Of a stretch of 64,000 nucleotides of DNA, positions 1-8,603 are shown in pieces; the first letter of the stretch is position 1, and the number at the start of each line of letters is the position of its first letter. Source of the stretch: Neobacillus sp. PS3-40 (lineage in GTDB: Bacteria; Bacillota; Bacilli; Bacillales; Cytobacillaceae); contig NZ_CP133266.1 of NCBI RefSeq assembly GCF_030915485.1, positions 992,001 through 1,056,000 on the forward strand, in the 5' to 3' direction. Under the pieces are notes generated by a model, which searched no databases, had not been told where the DNA came from, and saw nothing but the letters and a program-made list of their open reading frames with translations. Both the position numbers and the translations under genes were made by a program.

Positions 1-95
1 GTTTGCAATGTATCGACGATTATAAGGGCTGGTAATAAGTAAACCATCAATTCCAGCTGTAGAAAAATTGGATCTCAACTTGTTTAGTTTTTCCA
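1..95 (-). CDS. yqhT: Xaa-Pro aminopeptidase-like protein, N-terminal fragment
   Basis: Only the first 31 codons lie inside the window; the gene runs off the left edge. Reading from the ATG at 95, the peptide begins MEKLNKLRSNFSTAGIDGLL and continues with a segment ending YNRRYIA. This is the usual start of the creatinase-like N-terminal domain of M24 proline peptidases. Family members remove N-terminal residues in front of proline in the cytoplasm. It follows aroQ by 19 bp on the same strand, matching the B. subtilis yqhS-yqhT order, so the two are probably cotranscribed. The metal-binding catalytic domain cannot be seen. Confidence 0.75.
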
Positions 96-114
96 TTTTT
101 GCTCTCTCCCCTTC

Positions 115-537
115 TCAATCCATTAGGGCATAAAATGCGAGTTCATACCCTTTTATTCCTAAACCAACAATCTGTCCTTTAGTTTCTGGAGCCGTTACTG
201 AAACATGCCGAAATGATTCTCTAGCGTGAATATTTGATATATGTACTTCGATGACAGGTGCCTGAATTGCTGCAATTGCATCACGGATTGCATAACTGTA
301 ATGGGTGAAAGCTCCCGGATTAAAAATAACTCCATCGAATTCAAAAGCATCATGTAAGTTATCAATTAGTTCGCCTTCGTGATTTGATTGCCTACAAATT
401 ACCTCTATTCCATGTGTTATACCAAGTTGGGTAATTTTGCACTCAATATTTTCTAAGGTGGTTGTACCATATATTTCTGGTTCTCTTTTCCCTAGCAGAT
501 TTAAGTTTGGTCCGTTAAGCAACATTATTTTTCTCAT
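115..537 (-). CDS. aroQ: 3-dehydroquinate dehydratase, type II
   Basis: Catalyses dehydration of 3-dehydroquinate to 3-dehydroshikimate, the third step of the shikimate pathway, in the cytoplasm. The 140-residue length is normal for the dodecameric type II enzyme. The N-terminal motif LLNGPNLNLLGKREPEIYG holds the catalytic Tyr23. NPGAFTHYS (73-81) and EVHISNIHARE (97-107), with His99 as the likely general acid, complete the active site. Known B. subtilis symbols are yqhS/aroQ. The gene starts at ATG 537 and leads into yqhT. Identification is secure from the motifs. Confidence 0.96.
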   Translation of the reverse strand: MRKIMLLNGPNLNLLGKREPEIYGTTTLENIECKITQLGITHGIEVICRQSNHEGELIDNLHDAFEFDGVIFNPGAFTHYSYAIRDAIAAIQAPVIEVHISNIHARESFRHVSVTAPETKGQIVGLGIKGYELAFYALMD

Positions 538-640
538 ATTACCTCTCCCAGGTATTGAGTTTTCATTTTCTTTCTAATCCATTCTTGATAGGCTCATATA
601 AATATTTTATCACATTACCTTATATCCGACTAATATAGTC

Positions 641-1138
641 TTATGTAATTGGTTCATTATCTTGGACAATTACATTTTGAAATTCATAACTGATGGAGTA
701 GCCAATAAAAAGCCCATAAACAATATATATACAAGCTGATGTAATAATTGTATCTCTCGACAATTGTAAAAAAGGACTCATACCTGGAAATAGAGGATTC
801 AAAACAAAGAATACTAACAAGAACAGAACAATTCCATAGCCCACTCCAGGCCAGATGCCTTTAAATTTTTTTAACGTTACATAATAAACAAAGGCAGCTC
901 CTACAGAAAATATCCCTATAAAAATAATCGAAATTACCGTTCCCAACCAATCCTTTTTCCAATCACCAAGGGCCCATGGCTCTAAAATAATAGTAGGTCG
1001 AATCTCTGTTAAACTAAACAAATATGCTAAATATCCAATCATAGACCAAAAAACCCCCCCAAATAACCCAGTCCAAAAAACCATTGTTAAGGTGGACATA
1101 GGCTTAGGATATCTTCTTTCTTTTATTTCATTTTCCAT
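641..1138 (-). CDS. yqhR: YqhR family membrane protein
   Basis: A 165-residue protein with about four hydrophobic segments (roughly 17-42, 65-88, 95-115 and 130-152) and charged N- and C-terminal tails, so it is an integral membrane protein. The N-terminal part MENEIKERRYPKPMSTLTMVFW and its position between aroQ and the divergent yqhQ match B. subtilis yqhR. A strong GGGGGT ribosome site precedes the ATG at 1138. The function is unknown. No catalytic motif is visible. The 195 bp to yqhQ must hold both divergent promoters. Confidence 0.85.
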   Translation of the reverse strand: MENEIKERRYPKPMSTLTMVFWTGLFGGVFWSMIGYLAYLFSLTEIRPTIILEPWALGDWKKDWLGTVISIIFIGIFSVGAAFVYYVTLKKFKGIWPGVGYGIVLFLLVFFVLNPLFPGMSPFLQLSRDTIITSACIYIVYGLFIGYSISYEFQNVIVQDNEPIT

Positions 1139-1369
1139 ACAAATACCCCCATCTTCACATTTTGCAAAAAAATTCTAATTAGATAAGATTTTTACTATAT
1201 TATGTCCAATCAAATACATTCCATTGCATCAAAAAATAGTACATTAATATAAAATGTAAAAAATCTGTTCCTTTCTAGAGGTTTTTTCTTTTTTCGAGTA
1301 GAATAAAATAGAGTACATACAGTTTTTTTACTGGTGTGCAACTCTGTTATAGGTTGGTGTATAAATACA

Positions 1370-2317
1370 ATGTCTAATACTCAAAAGCCCGTGTACGGCG
1401 GCCAAGCGGTGGTTGAAGGTGTCATGTTTGGCGGAAAGCATCATTATGTTACCGCAGTTCGCAGAAAAGACCACTCAGTGGAATATTTTCATTTACCACG
1501 CAAAGCAAATCCTGCTTATTCATTTTATAAAAAAATTCCTTTGCTACGAGGAATTATTTCAATAATTGAAGCAAGTGCCAATGGCTCTAAACATCTAACC
1601 TTTTCCACTGAAAGATATGATGTTGATCCTAAAGATGACTCTGTTATCAACGAAAAGGAAGGTTCCAAACTCAGCATGTATTTAGGTGTTGCTGCAATTG
1701 GGGTGCTTTCTTTCCTGTTTGGAAAATTTATCTTTACATTGGTTCCAGTTTTCCTTGCCGTTTTAACAAAACCGATTTTCCCAACGGATATTGAACAAGT
1801 TTTAGTTGAAGGTTTTTTTAAACTCCTTCTCCTCCTTTCCTATATTTATTTTGTTTCACTAACGCCTTTAATTAAAAGGGTGTTCCAATATCATGGTGCG
1901 GAGCATAAAGTAATTAACACGTTTGAAGCCGGAAAAAAACTTACCATAGAAAATGTTCAGGCACATTCCCGACTTCACTATCGTTGTGGGAGCAGTTTTA
2001 TTCTGTTCACAGTCATTGTTGGCGTTTTTGTTTACATGCTTGTTCCAACTACCCCACTTTGGTTAAGGGTTGTAGACAGAATTGCACTAATCCCTGTCGT
2101 ACTTGGAATTGCCTTTGAAGTACTTCAACTCACGAACAAAGTAAGAAATGTACCATTATTAAAATACTTAGGTCTTCCTGGTTTGTGGCTTCAACTTTTA
2201 ACAACGAAAGAACCAGATAATGACCAAGTAGAGGTAGCCATTCTTTCGTTCCAAGAGTTGCTTCATATGGAAGATGAAACAATGAAAGAAAACAACAATA
2301 CTGAAGAAATTGTCTAA
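1370..2317 (+). CDS. yqhQ: DUF1385 membrane protein YqhQ
   Basis: A DUF1385 family protein of 315 residues. The diagnostic N-terminus KPVYGGQAVVEGVMFGG lies at about residues 5-21, and EYHGAEHKVI-type residues (QYHGAEHKVINTFEAG) lie in the middle. Several hydrophobic segments place it in the membrane. The function is unknown; family proteins are conserved in Firmicutes. The longest open frame begins at a GTG at 1334, but ATG 1370 puts the conserved PVYGGQ motif at the normal distance from the start and is preferred. yqhP follows 67 bp downstream on the same strand. Confidence 0.87.
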   Translation: MSNTQKPVYGGQAVVEGVMFGGKHHYVTAVRRKDHSVEYFHLPRKANPAYSFYKKIPLLRGIISIIEASANGSKHLTFSTERYDVDPKDDSVINEKEGSKLSMYLGVAAIGVLSFLFGKFIFTLVPVFLAVLTKPIFPTDIEQVLVEGFFKLLLLLSYIYFVSLTPLIKRVFQYHGAEHKVINTFEAGKKLTIENVQAHSRLHYRCGSSFILFTVIVGVFVYMLVPTTPLWLRVVDRIALIPVVLGIAFEVLQLTNKVRNVPLLKYLGLPGLWLQLLTTKEPDNDQVEVAILSFQELLHMEDETMKENNNTEEIV

Positions 2318-2384
2318 TTCTTACTATTTTCTGCGTTTAAAACCATTAAAAAATGCTTAAGATGCTTTTAGGGAGGTGGCTTTC

Positions 2385-2762
2385 TTGAATAATCGGACAT
2401 CATTATTTGTCATCGGTGGAATTATCATTTTTGCTATTATCGGTATTATAGGTATGTTCTTAGCAAACCCAACCGGTTTCCTTCAAAGAATAGCTGTCAT
2501 TGCATTGATTGGCATTGCCATTTACTTTATCGCCCGACTAATCACTAAAGCTAATCCACAGAAACGAGAGCAGCGAGCATTTCTGAGAGCGGCAAAAAAA
2601 TCAAAAAAACGATTACAGCAAAAAAGTGGAGATCCTCATGTTCGGAGCGCTTCGCAAACAACATTAACAACCTTAAAAAGAAGTACAAAAAAGAAATCAC
2701 CTGTACATCTAACTGTCATTGATGGGAAAAAAGGGAAAAAGAAAAATCGAGCGTCATTTTAG
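2385..2762 (+). CDS. yqhP: YqhP family small membrane protein
   Basis: A protein of about 125 residues with two N-terminal hydrophobic segments (about 8-28 and 35-55) and a very basic lysine/arginine-rich cytoplasmic tail. It matches the YqhP (SA1362) family in order and layout; no biochemical role is known. The reading frame is open from a GTG at 2376. That GTG overlaps the GGGAGG ribosome site at 2371-2376, so the TTG at 2385, eight bases beyond the site, is the likely start. The stop lies inside a terminator hairpin. Confidence 0.82.
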   Translation: MNNRTSLFVIGGIIIFAIIGIIGMFLANPTGFLQRIAVIALIGIAIYFIARLITKANPQKREQRAFLRAAKKSKKRLQQKSGDPHVRSASQTTLTTLKRSTKKKSPVHLTVIDGKKGKKKNRASF

Positions 2763-2781
2763 ACGTTCGATTTTTCTTTTT
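2742..2781 (+). terminator. Intrinsic terminator after yqhP
   Basis: Inverted repeat AATCGAgCGTC / GACGtTCGATT followed by TTTTTCTTTTTT. It overlaps the yqhP stop codon and lies just left of the convergent end of yqhO, so it may serve both directions (the left arm is preceded by AAAAA). Confidence 0.85.
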
Positions 2782-2784
2782 TGT

Positions 2785-3669
2785 TTAATAACACCACGAA
2801 GAGAAAAATTGCTTTGCACAATCCTTTCCAAGCTGAAGTAGTGCATGCTTCTTCTCATCAGTCAGTTGAAATTCCGTTGCTAAAACTCCTTCAGTAGGAA
2901 TGAAAATTATGTTTTTAGCATGTTTTTTGGAAATGTACCTTGCATCATGCGCATCTTTCATTGTTTCAAAAAGAGCTGCAAATAATTGAATAGCATTGCG
3001 TATTTCATGCTTTTTATGCTCATATTCACTATGGCTAAGCTTTATACCAAGAACGGGTCTCGTTTTTTGTTCATTTTCATTATCAAATAGCCACATAGGA
3101 AAATTACTTAACACACCACCATCAACTAGGATGTTTACTCCATCAATTGATCGCATCTTTACGGGTTCAAAAAAATAAGGAATACTACAACTCATCCTGA
3201 TTGCTTTTGCTATTGAAAATGAATCAGGTGAAATGCCGTATTTAACTAGATCATCTGGTAAAACCACCATCTGGCCGTTAGACAAATCAGAAGCAATAAC
3301 TCGAAGTGTTTGAGGTGGAAGATCAGAAAAAGTTTTTAACCCCTTTACTTCTAATTTTTCTTTTATCCATTTTTCAAGTTCATTTCCTTTATATAATCCC
3401 AGCTTCCAATAAACAAACAACCACTTTGCAAACGGTAAAGGAATTAATGATTTTCTAGCATCAAGCAATTTTGATAAATCTAATTCATCCAAAAGCTTGG
3501 AAATTTCTTCACTTGTGTAACCAGCAATTATTAACGCTGCAACGATCGAGCCTGCACTTGTTCCAGCAACCCTTTCAAATTGAAAGCCTCTTTTTTCAAT
3601 TTCCTCATAGGCACCGACAAGTGCCAACCCTTTGATTCCACCTCCCGAAAAAACACCATCGATTTTCAT
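2785..3669 (-). CDS. yqhO: Patatin-like phospholipase
   Basis: A patatin-family acyl hydrolase of 294 residues, expected to hydrolyse ester bonds in phospholipids or related lipids with a Ser-Asp dyad. The oxyanion loop GGGIKG is at 9-14, the nucleophile elbow GTSAG at 36-40 (Ser38), and a DGG motif occurs in SIDGVNILVDGGVLSNFP. No signal peptide is visible, so it is probably cytoplasmic. The open frame extends to an ATG at 3684, but that codon lies within the GGAGGTGG ribosome site; ATG 3669 is the better start. The substrate is unknown. Confidence 0.9.
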   Translation of the reverse strand: MKIDGVFSGGGIKGLALVGAYEEIEKRGFQFERVAGTSAGSIVAALIIAGYTSEEISKLLDELDLSKLLDARKSLIPLPFAKWLFVYWKLGLYKGNELEKWIKEKLEVKGLKTFSDLPPQTLRVIASDLSNGQMVVLPDDLVKYGISPDSFSIAKAIRMSCSIPYFFEPVKMRSIDGVNILVDGGVLSNFPMWLFDNENEQKTRPVLGIKLSHSEYEHKKHEIRNAIQLFAALFETMKDAHDARYISKKHAKNIIFIPTEGVLATEFQLTDEKKHALLQLGKDCAKQFFSSWCY

Positions 3670-3813
3670 TGTAGCCACCTCCATTGATGTTCATTGATAC
3701 ATCTTTAAGCAGAAGCTGTGTAAAATAGTACGGTGGACGAGATAAATTTTTTAGGTAGAATAGTGAATCATGGTTTTCAGAAAAAAAAGAACAACTCCCC
3801 CTATAAAAGAACT

Positions 3814-3845
3814 AAAAAAAGAGCGAGGGGAACCCCCTCGCTCTT
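3814..3845 (-). terminator. Intrinsic terminator after nrdJ
   Basis: Read on the minus strand, the perfect GC-rich stem GAGCGAGGGG / CCCCTCGCTC is followed by TTTTTTT. It lies 36 bp beyond the nrdJ stop codon. Confidence 0.92.
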
Positions 3846-3880
3846 TACATTCATTTTATCAAAAAGGTAAGTAAACTATT

Positions 3881-6439
3881 TTATAAACCACATCTTAACT
3901 GTGCACCACAGTTTGTACATGTATTACAGCCGCCAATTTCCTTAACTTTTCCTTTGCGGCATACAGGACAGGTATTACCAATTTCGGAGCCAATGGTGAC
4001 ATCTGTTGACCTAAGATCACTAATTGTATCGACAAGAACGACGTGTTGTTTTGATTTCCCTTTTACAGTAAATGATTCATCTACTTTGTTTTCTTCAGCC
4101 TTTAGAGTAAGAACCTGAGAATCACGTGATCCATCAACATAAACGGTTCCGCCTTTGGCACCACCGCGATAAAGACGTTGATATACTTTTTCAACCTGCT
4201 CTACGCTATATCCTTTTTGTGCATTAACAGTTTTGCTTATCGAACTGTCAATCCAGCGTTGGATGATGCATTGGACGTCAGCATGTGCTTCAGGAGATAG
4301 TTCCATTGCTGCAACGAACCAGTTTGGTAAATTTTCTGGATCAGCTTCGGGATGCTTGTCAAGATATTCTTGAACAATATCCGCTTTTACTTCAATAAAC
4401 TTCCCTAAGCGTCCACTGCGGAAATAAGAGAATGAGAAATAAGGTTCTAATCCTGTCGAAACTCCCACCATTGTTCCCGTACTTCCAGTTGGAGCAACAG
4501 TTAGTAAATGAGAATTCCTAATCCCACTTTCTAAAATAGACTGACGAATTTCTTCAGGCATTTTTTTCATAAATCCTGTATTAATGAAATTCGTTCTTAA
4601 ACGATTTGTATCTTCCAGAGTTTCACCATTTAGGAATGGAAAACTTCCTTTTTCGTTTGCTAATTCGACAGAAGTTCTATAGGCAGTAGTGGCAATTGTC
4701 TCAAAAACTTTATCAACAAGGCTGTTGCCTTCTTCTGAGCCGTATTCTGTCTCACAATAAATTAATAGATCATGAAGGCCCATTACACCAAGACCAACTC
4801 TACGTTCGCCTAACGCCTGCTTTTTGTTTTCCTCAAGGAAGTATGGAGTAGCGTTTATAACATTATCCTGCATGCGAACTCCAACTGCTACTGTCTGCTG
4901 TAATTTTTCAAAATCAATTGTCTTCGTTTCTTTGTTAGCCATTTCTGCAAGGTTAACGGCAGCAAGGTTACAAACTGAAAATGGTGCGAGAGGTTGTTCT
5001 CCACAAGGGTTTGTCGCAACAACCTTTTGCCCATACGCCTTAGCATTGGTCATGTCATTAGCGTTATCAATAAAGAAGATACCTGGTTCTGCTGAGTACG
5101 TTGCACAGATATTGATTAAGTTCCATAGTTCTTTCGCTTGAATCTTTTTATAAACGCGCACCTTGTGGCCTAATTTCTCCCACTCACGTACATCTCCGAC
5201 TTTATGCCATTCTTCGTTATAAATTTTCATTTCCTCATGGTCATAACTTTCCACATGTGGGAAGCGAAGCTCATATTCACCGTCATTTTCAACAGCTTCC
5301 ATAAACTCTTTTGTTAAACAAACGGAAATGTTTGCACCAGTAAGAAACTCTGAATTATGGACACTAAAGTTACCGCCAACTTCGAGCTTTTCTTCGGCAT
5401 CAGCAATAATCTTTTCATTAAATCCGCCTAAACCAGGAATAGTCTTAAAATTCACAATTCCTTGGTACATTGCCTTTTCCTGCTCTGTTAGAGGCGTAAA
5501 CTTTAATTTATCCTTTGCAAGCCTTTTTATGGTTTCATCGCTTGTATTTTCAATTAAAAAACGTAATATTCTCGGATTTTGCATTTTTGAAATGATAAAT
5601 TCAATAATGTCAGGATGCCAATCCGTCAGCATAATCATTTGAGCCCCTCTACGGGATCCACCTTGCTCAACTAAATGTGTCAATTTTGCAATATCATCCA
5701 ACCATGAAACAGATCCTGATGATTTTCCGTTTACACCTTTTGCTAGTGTATTACGAGGGCGCAATGTAGAACCATTTGTTCCTACTCCACCACCACGGCT
5801 CATGATTTCCATCACTTGTTTGCGGTGGTCTGATATTCCTTCCCGCGAATCAGCCACAAACGGCATAACATAACAGTTAAAGTAGGTAACATCAGTTTCC
5901 GCACCTGCTCCATACAAAACACGTCCAGCAGGTATAAAATTCAGATTTACAAGCTCTTGATAAAACTTTTCAAACCATTCTTTGCGCTTTTCTTCCGTTT
6001 CCTCAACGGAAGCTAAGCCTTTCGCATTTCGTTTAGCAATTTGTTCATAAAAAAGTTCTAGAGGTTTTTCAATTACATCTAGAGAACGAGAAATCATTCC
6101 AGTACTTGTTTCAATCGGGTCATCGAGTACTCCTCTAAACTCTTCTTCCACTAAAACCTTGGCCCTTTTCTTTTCCCAATCAATCTCCATGATGTAGCCA
6201 AGTCCACGGGCTGGGAATTTTGGATCCTCTTTTATTGTTAAAACAACGAAGTCACCAATTGTGAGAGTAATTTTTTCAGTGTCTTTAAATGTGTATCGGT
6301 CCAACATGACCAAACGTGATACACCCTTGTGAGTTAATTTCATATCCGGGGTGACAGGGTGCACTTGGGGAAACAAGCGGATATCTTCGTTTAACCTTTG
6401 AAAATCAATATTCAGTTTTTGTCTTAAAGCAACAGACAT
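3881..6439 (-). CDS. nrdJ: Vitamin B12-dependent (class II) ribonucleotide reductase
   Basis: Reduces ribonucleotides to deoxyribonucleotides using adenosylcobalamin as radical source, independent of oxygen. The 852-residue chain carries the barrel motifs NCYVMPFVADSREG, the glycine-rich RGGGVGTNGSTLR, NPCGEQPL and APTGSTGTM. It ends in a cysteine-rich tail (CPVCRKGK...CNTCTNCG...CGL) typical of NrdJ, which re-reduces the active site. A good GAAGGAG site precedes ATG 6439. B. subtilis relies on class I NrdEF, so this is a difference from that species. Two NrdR boxes lie upstream, indicating dNTP-responsive repression. Confidence 0.96.
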   Translation of the reverse strand: MSVALRQKLNIDFQRLNEDIRLFPQVHPVTPDMKLTHKGVSRLVMLDRYTFKDTEKITLTIGDFVVLTIKEDPKFPARGLGYIMEIDWEKKRAKVLVEEEFRGVLDDPIETSTGMISRSLDVIEKPLELFYEQIAKRNAKGLASVEETEEKRKEWFEKFYQELVNLNFIPAGRVLYGAGAETDVTYFNCYVMPFVADSREGISDHRKQVMEIMSRGGGVGTNGSTLRPRNTLAKGVNGKSSGSVSWLDDIAKLTHLVEQGGSRRGAQMIMLTDWHPDIIEFIISKMQNPRILRFLIENTSDETIKRLAKDKLKFTPLTEQEKAMYQGIVNFKTIPGLGGFNEKIIADAEEKLEVGGNFSVHNSEFLTGANISVCLTKEFMEAVENDGEYELRFPHVESYDHEEMKIYNEEWHKVGDVREWEKLGHKVRVYKKIQAKELWNLINICATYSAEPGIFFIDNANDMTNAKAYGQKVVATNPCGEQPLAPFSVCNLAAVNLAEMANKETKTIDFEKLQQTVAVGVRMQDNVINATPYFLEENKKQALGERRVGLGVMGLHDLLIYCETEYGSEEGNSLVDKVFETIATTAYRTSVELANEKGSFPFLNGETLEDTNRLRTNFINTGFMKKMPEEIRQSILESGIRNSHLLTVAPTGSTGTMVGVSTGLEPYFSFSYFRSGRLGKFIEVKADIVQEYLDKHPEADPENLPNWFVAAMELSPEAHADVQCIIQRWIDSSISKTVNAQKGYSVEQVEKVYQRLYRGGAKGGTVYVDGSRDSQVLTLKAEENKVDESFTVKGKSKQHVVLVDTISDLRSTDVTIGSEIGNTCPVCRKGKVKEIGGCNTCTNCGAQLRCGL

Positions 6440-6549
6440 GAGAACAGCTCCTTCAAATCTTATCTTTTAAGTTTAATTGAATTCTAATAGATTAGTTGCT
6501 AGATCTAGTTGAAATTAATATCATAACGTTATCACAGATACTCCTAAAA

Positions 6550-6598
6550 AATCAATATATAGTGCTAATAATATTTTCGACACCACTATATATTGTAG
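6550..6598 (-). promoter_or_regulatory. Pair of NrdR boxes upstream of nrdJ
   Basis: Two 16-bp sites resembling the NrdR consensus (acaCwATATATwGtgt) lie at 6550-6565 (core CAATATATAGTG) and 6583-6598 (core CTATATATTGTA). The starts are 33 bp apart, about three helical turns, which is the usual spacing for paired boxes. A TTGACA-like hexamer reads on the minus strand at 6621-6626, just upstream. Their placement 110-160 bp before nrdJ supports repression of the class II reductase by NrdR-ATP/dATP. Confidence 0.82.
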
Positions 6599-6754
6599 TT
6601 GAGATAATAAATAAAAAAAATGTCAAACGACAAATAAACTAGAATCTAAAGCAATTTAAAGATTTCATTTGATTTTCAGCATAAAACGAGCAATTTTAAC
6701 AAATTTCACAGGTTGCACTTTTCATTTCTAGGAGAAATGGCTTATATCCAATTT

Positions 6755-6959
6755 TTAGCTAAAGAAAACTCGCTGATTGGCGAGCCCCTAAGGGCGATGA
6801 CAGAAGCGTAGTTGCCCTTATGCGCTAGCAGAATTTATGGATATGAATTCTTGCTTAGCTAAAGAAAACTCGCTGATTGGCGGGCCTCTAAGGGCGATGA
6901 CAGAAGCGTAGTTGCCCTTGGGGCTCGTAGAATTTATGGATATATAAATTCTGCTTAGC
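6755..6959 (+). repeat. Two head-to-tail copies of the ~100-bp dispersed repeat
   Basis: Copy A (about 6755-6855) and copy B (about 6855-6959) are nearly identical. Each holds TTAGCTAAAGAAAACTCG, a CTCGC..GGCGAG hairpin, an AAGGGC...GCCCTT pairing and a 3' hairpin AGAATTTAT / ATAAATTCT. Copy B ends GCTTAGCC directly against the A8 run that is the T-tract of the lipM terminator. The 553 bp between nrdJ and lipM are otherwise occupied by the NrdR/promoter region. Open frames through the repeat (for example 6818-7012) are by-products. Confidence 0.9.
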
Positions 6960-6960
6960 C

Positions 6961-6988
6961 AAAAAAAAGGTGGCATATGCCACCTTTT
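6961..6988 (-). terminator. Intrinsic terminator after lipM
   Basis: On the minus strand AAAAGGTGGC / GCCACCTTTT forms a perfect hairpin followed by TTTTTTTT. It starts a few bases beyond the lipM stop codon and its T-tract touches the dispersed repeat. Confidence 0.92.
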
Positions 6989-6993
6989 ACCGT

Positions 6994-7830
6994 TTATCTT
7001 TTTAAATTCCACTCATCATTTTCATATCGTTCTTTGGCAATTTTTTGAACATACAATAGCTCATCAGCTGTTAACTCATACGGTTGTAGTTCAATATTTA
7101 ATCCTTCTGCAAAGCCTTTATAAAAAGCTTCTTTAGCTTCTCCGAGCGTGACTTTTCTCGGGCTAATATCATTAATTGCCACCGCTTTACTCTTAAACGC
7201 CTTTTTCATTCGTTCTTTTACTCTTTCATTTGGATATTTAAATAGACTAAATAACTTGTCTTCATCTAAATCCAAGAGTATAGATCCATGTTGTAAGATA
7301 ACACCTTTTTGTCTTGTTTGAGCACTGCCTGCCACTTTCCGACCTTCTACTACAAGTTCATACCAGCTTGGGGCATCAAAACAAACTGCAGACCGAGGAT
7401 TTTTTAAAGCTTCCCGTTCCTCTAAAGTTTTCGGCTCAGCAAAATAGGCTTCAAGGCCTAGATTATGAAACCCTTTTAATATTCCTTCTGAAATGACACG
7501 ATATGCCTCTGTAACAGACTTTGGCATCTCTGGATGTTCCTCATATACGATGACACTATATGTAAGCTCGTGTTCGTGAAGAACTCCGCGTCCTCCCGTT
7601 GGCCTACGGACAAATCCTAGTTGGTTGTCTTCAACGGCTTGCAAATCAATTTCTTTTTCAACCTGTTGAAAATACCCAATGGATAATGTGGCAGGATTCC
7701 AGCCGTAGAAACGGATTACAGGGGGGATTTTCCCTTCACTATGCCAATCAAGTAATGCTTCATCTAATGCCATATTGAAAGATGGGGAGCCATTTCCAGA
7801 ATCGATAAAACGCCAAACTTCTTTCGTCAT
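6994..7830 (-). CDS. lipM: Octanoyl-[carrier protein]:protein N-octanoyltransferase LipM
   Basis: Transfers octanoate from acyl carrier protein to the H protein of the glycine cleavage system, the first step of lipoate assembly in Bacillus. The 278-residue protein has the BPL/LplA/LipB-fold motif [14 protein letters not shown] (75-88) and the acyl-accepting Cys150 in [15 protein letters not shown], followed by KVAGSAQTR and QHGSILLD. Start ATG 7830 has [12 protein letters not shown], as in YqhM. Its nearness to gcvT-gcvPA-gcvPB fits the shared use of GcvH. It is divergent from yqhL. Confidence 0.94.
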   Translation of the reverse strand: MTKEVWRFIDSGNGSPSFNMALDEALLDWHSEGKIPPVIRFYGWNPATLSIGYFQQVEKEIDLQAVEDNQLGFVRRPTGGRGVLHEHELTYSVIVYEEHPEMPKSVTEAYRVISEGILKGFHNLGLEAYFAEPKTLEEREALKNPRSAVCFDAPSWYELVVEGRKVAGSAQTRQKGVILQHGSILLDLDEDKLFSLFKYPNERVKERMKKAFKSKAVAINDISPRKVTLGEAKEAFYKGFAEGLNIELQPYELTADELLYVQKIAKERYENDEWNLKR

Positions 7831-8031
7831 TTTAAGCCCTCATTTTTAAATTATATAGGTCATTAATGCGATTTAAGTCTACCAAATTCCAGAGGAAAAA
7901 AAAAGAAAGATGTTTTCCAAAAAAAATTATTGGACAAAATTAAATAATTTTTGCAAAGTTCCTTTACTCTTTAAACGAATGACTTATATAATGAAAATAG
8001 TGAGTCATCGCTTGAAAGGAGCAAGAGAAAT

Positions 8032-8415
8032 TTGAATCCACTATATTCACTACTAATCATTATCGTCGCATATGCCCTCTATACCACTTTTAATTGGTTT
8101 TACCAACGAAAAATTGTTAAAACCATCAAAGAAGAGGAATTCCGTGCAGGTTATAGGAAGGCACAATTAATTGATGTTCGTGAGCCAAAAGAGTTTGACG
8201 CCGGACATATACTTGGATCAAGGAATATTCCTATGTCCCAGATGAAATTGCGCATGAAAGAAATCCGTTCAGATTTACCCGTTTACTTATATTGTCAGAG
8301 CGGGATGCGTAGCGGACGTGCTGCCCAATTCTTGTATCGAAGAGGCTATAGAGACCTTACTCAACTTCAAGGTGGTTTCAAAGGCTGGACAGGGAAAATA
8401 AGAACCAAAAAATAA
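8032..8415 (+). CDS. yqhL: Rhodanese-like sulfurtransferase, membrane-anchored
   Basis: A 127-residue protein with one N-terminal membrane segment (about 3-22) and a single rhodanese domain (about 35-125). The active-site loop CQSGMRSG (88-95) contains the catalytic Cys88, and VREPKEFDAGHI and GGFKGW are typical. Such proteins carry persulfide sulfur; the acceptor is unknown. The start is TTG 8032, placed eight bases after AAAGGAG. The N-terminal anchor suggests the domain faces the cytoplasm near the membrane. Order with lipM matches B. subtilis yqhM-yqhL. Confidence 0.92.
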   Translation: MNPLYSLLIIIVAYALYTTFNWFYQRKIVKTIKEEEFRAGYRKAQLIDVREPKEFDAGHILGSRNIPMSQMKLRMKEIRSDLPVYLYCQSGMRSGRAAQFLYRRGYRDLTQLQGGFKGWTGKIRTKK

Positions 8416-8551
8416 TAAAATTAAAAGCATATGCGTGGCACAGCCATAAATGCTGTGGACTCTCACAAGATGCATAAAGGTTGATTATTCGAGATAATAC
8501 TGGGTTATATCGATTATTCCTGTCTTTTCTCAATACTCAAGATATAAAGGT

Positions 8552-8602
8552 CTGATTAGCTAAAGAAAGAGCTCATTCAATTTTGAATGAGCTCTTTCTT
8601 TT
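8552..8602 (-). terminator. Terminator after gcvPB, bordered by a repeat remnant
   Basis: The inverted repeat AAAGAAAGAGCTCATTC / GAATGAGCTCTTTCTTT (8562-8601) is almost perfect and has T-runs on both sides, so it can stop gcvPB transcription and possibly yqhL. Immediately left, 8552-8565 reads CTGATTAGCTAAAGAAA, the same as the junction between tandem copies of the dispersed repeat. This suggests a leftover end of that element. Confidence 0.85.
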
Positions 8603-8603
8603 A

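Noticed and set aside
6440-6820. Possible cobalamin riboswitch upstream of the B12-dependent nrdJ
   Set aside because: No B12-box-like sequence or multi-stem aptamer was found between the nrdJ start and the repeat; the region is very AT-rich and the NrdR boxes explain its conserved part.
6755-6959. Tandem repeats that could be a short CRISPR array
   Set aside because: The repeated unit is about 100 bp, copies are directly adjacent with no unique spacers, and there are no cas genes.
6818-7012. Open frame of 64 codons on the minus strand
   Set aside because: It is formed entirely by the dispersed repeat and the lipM terminator and has no ribosome site.
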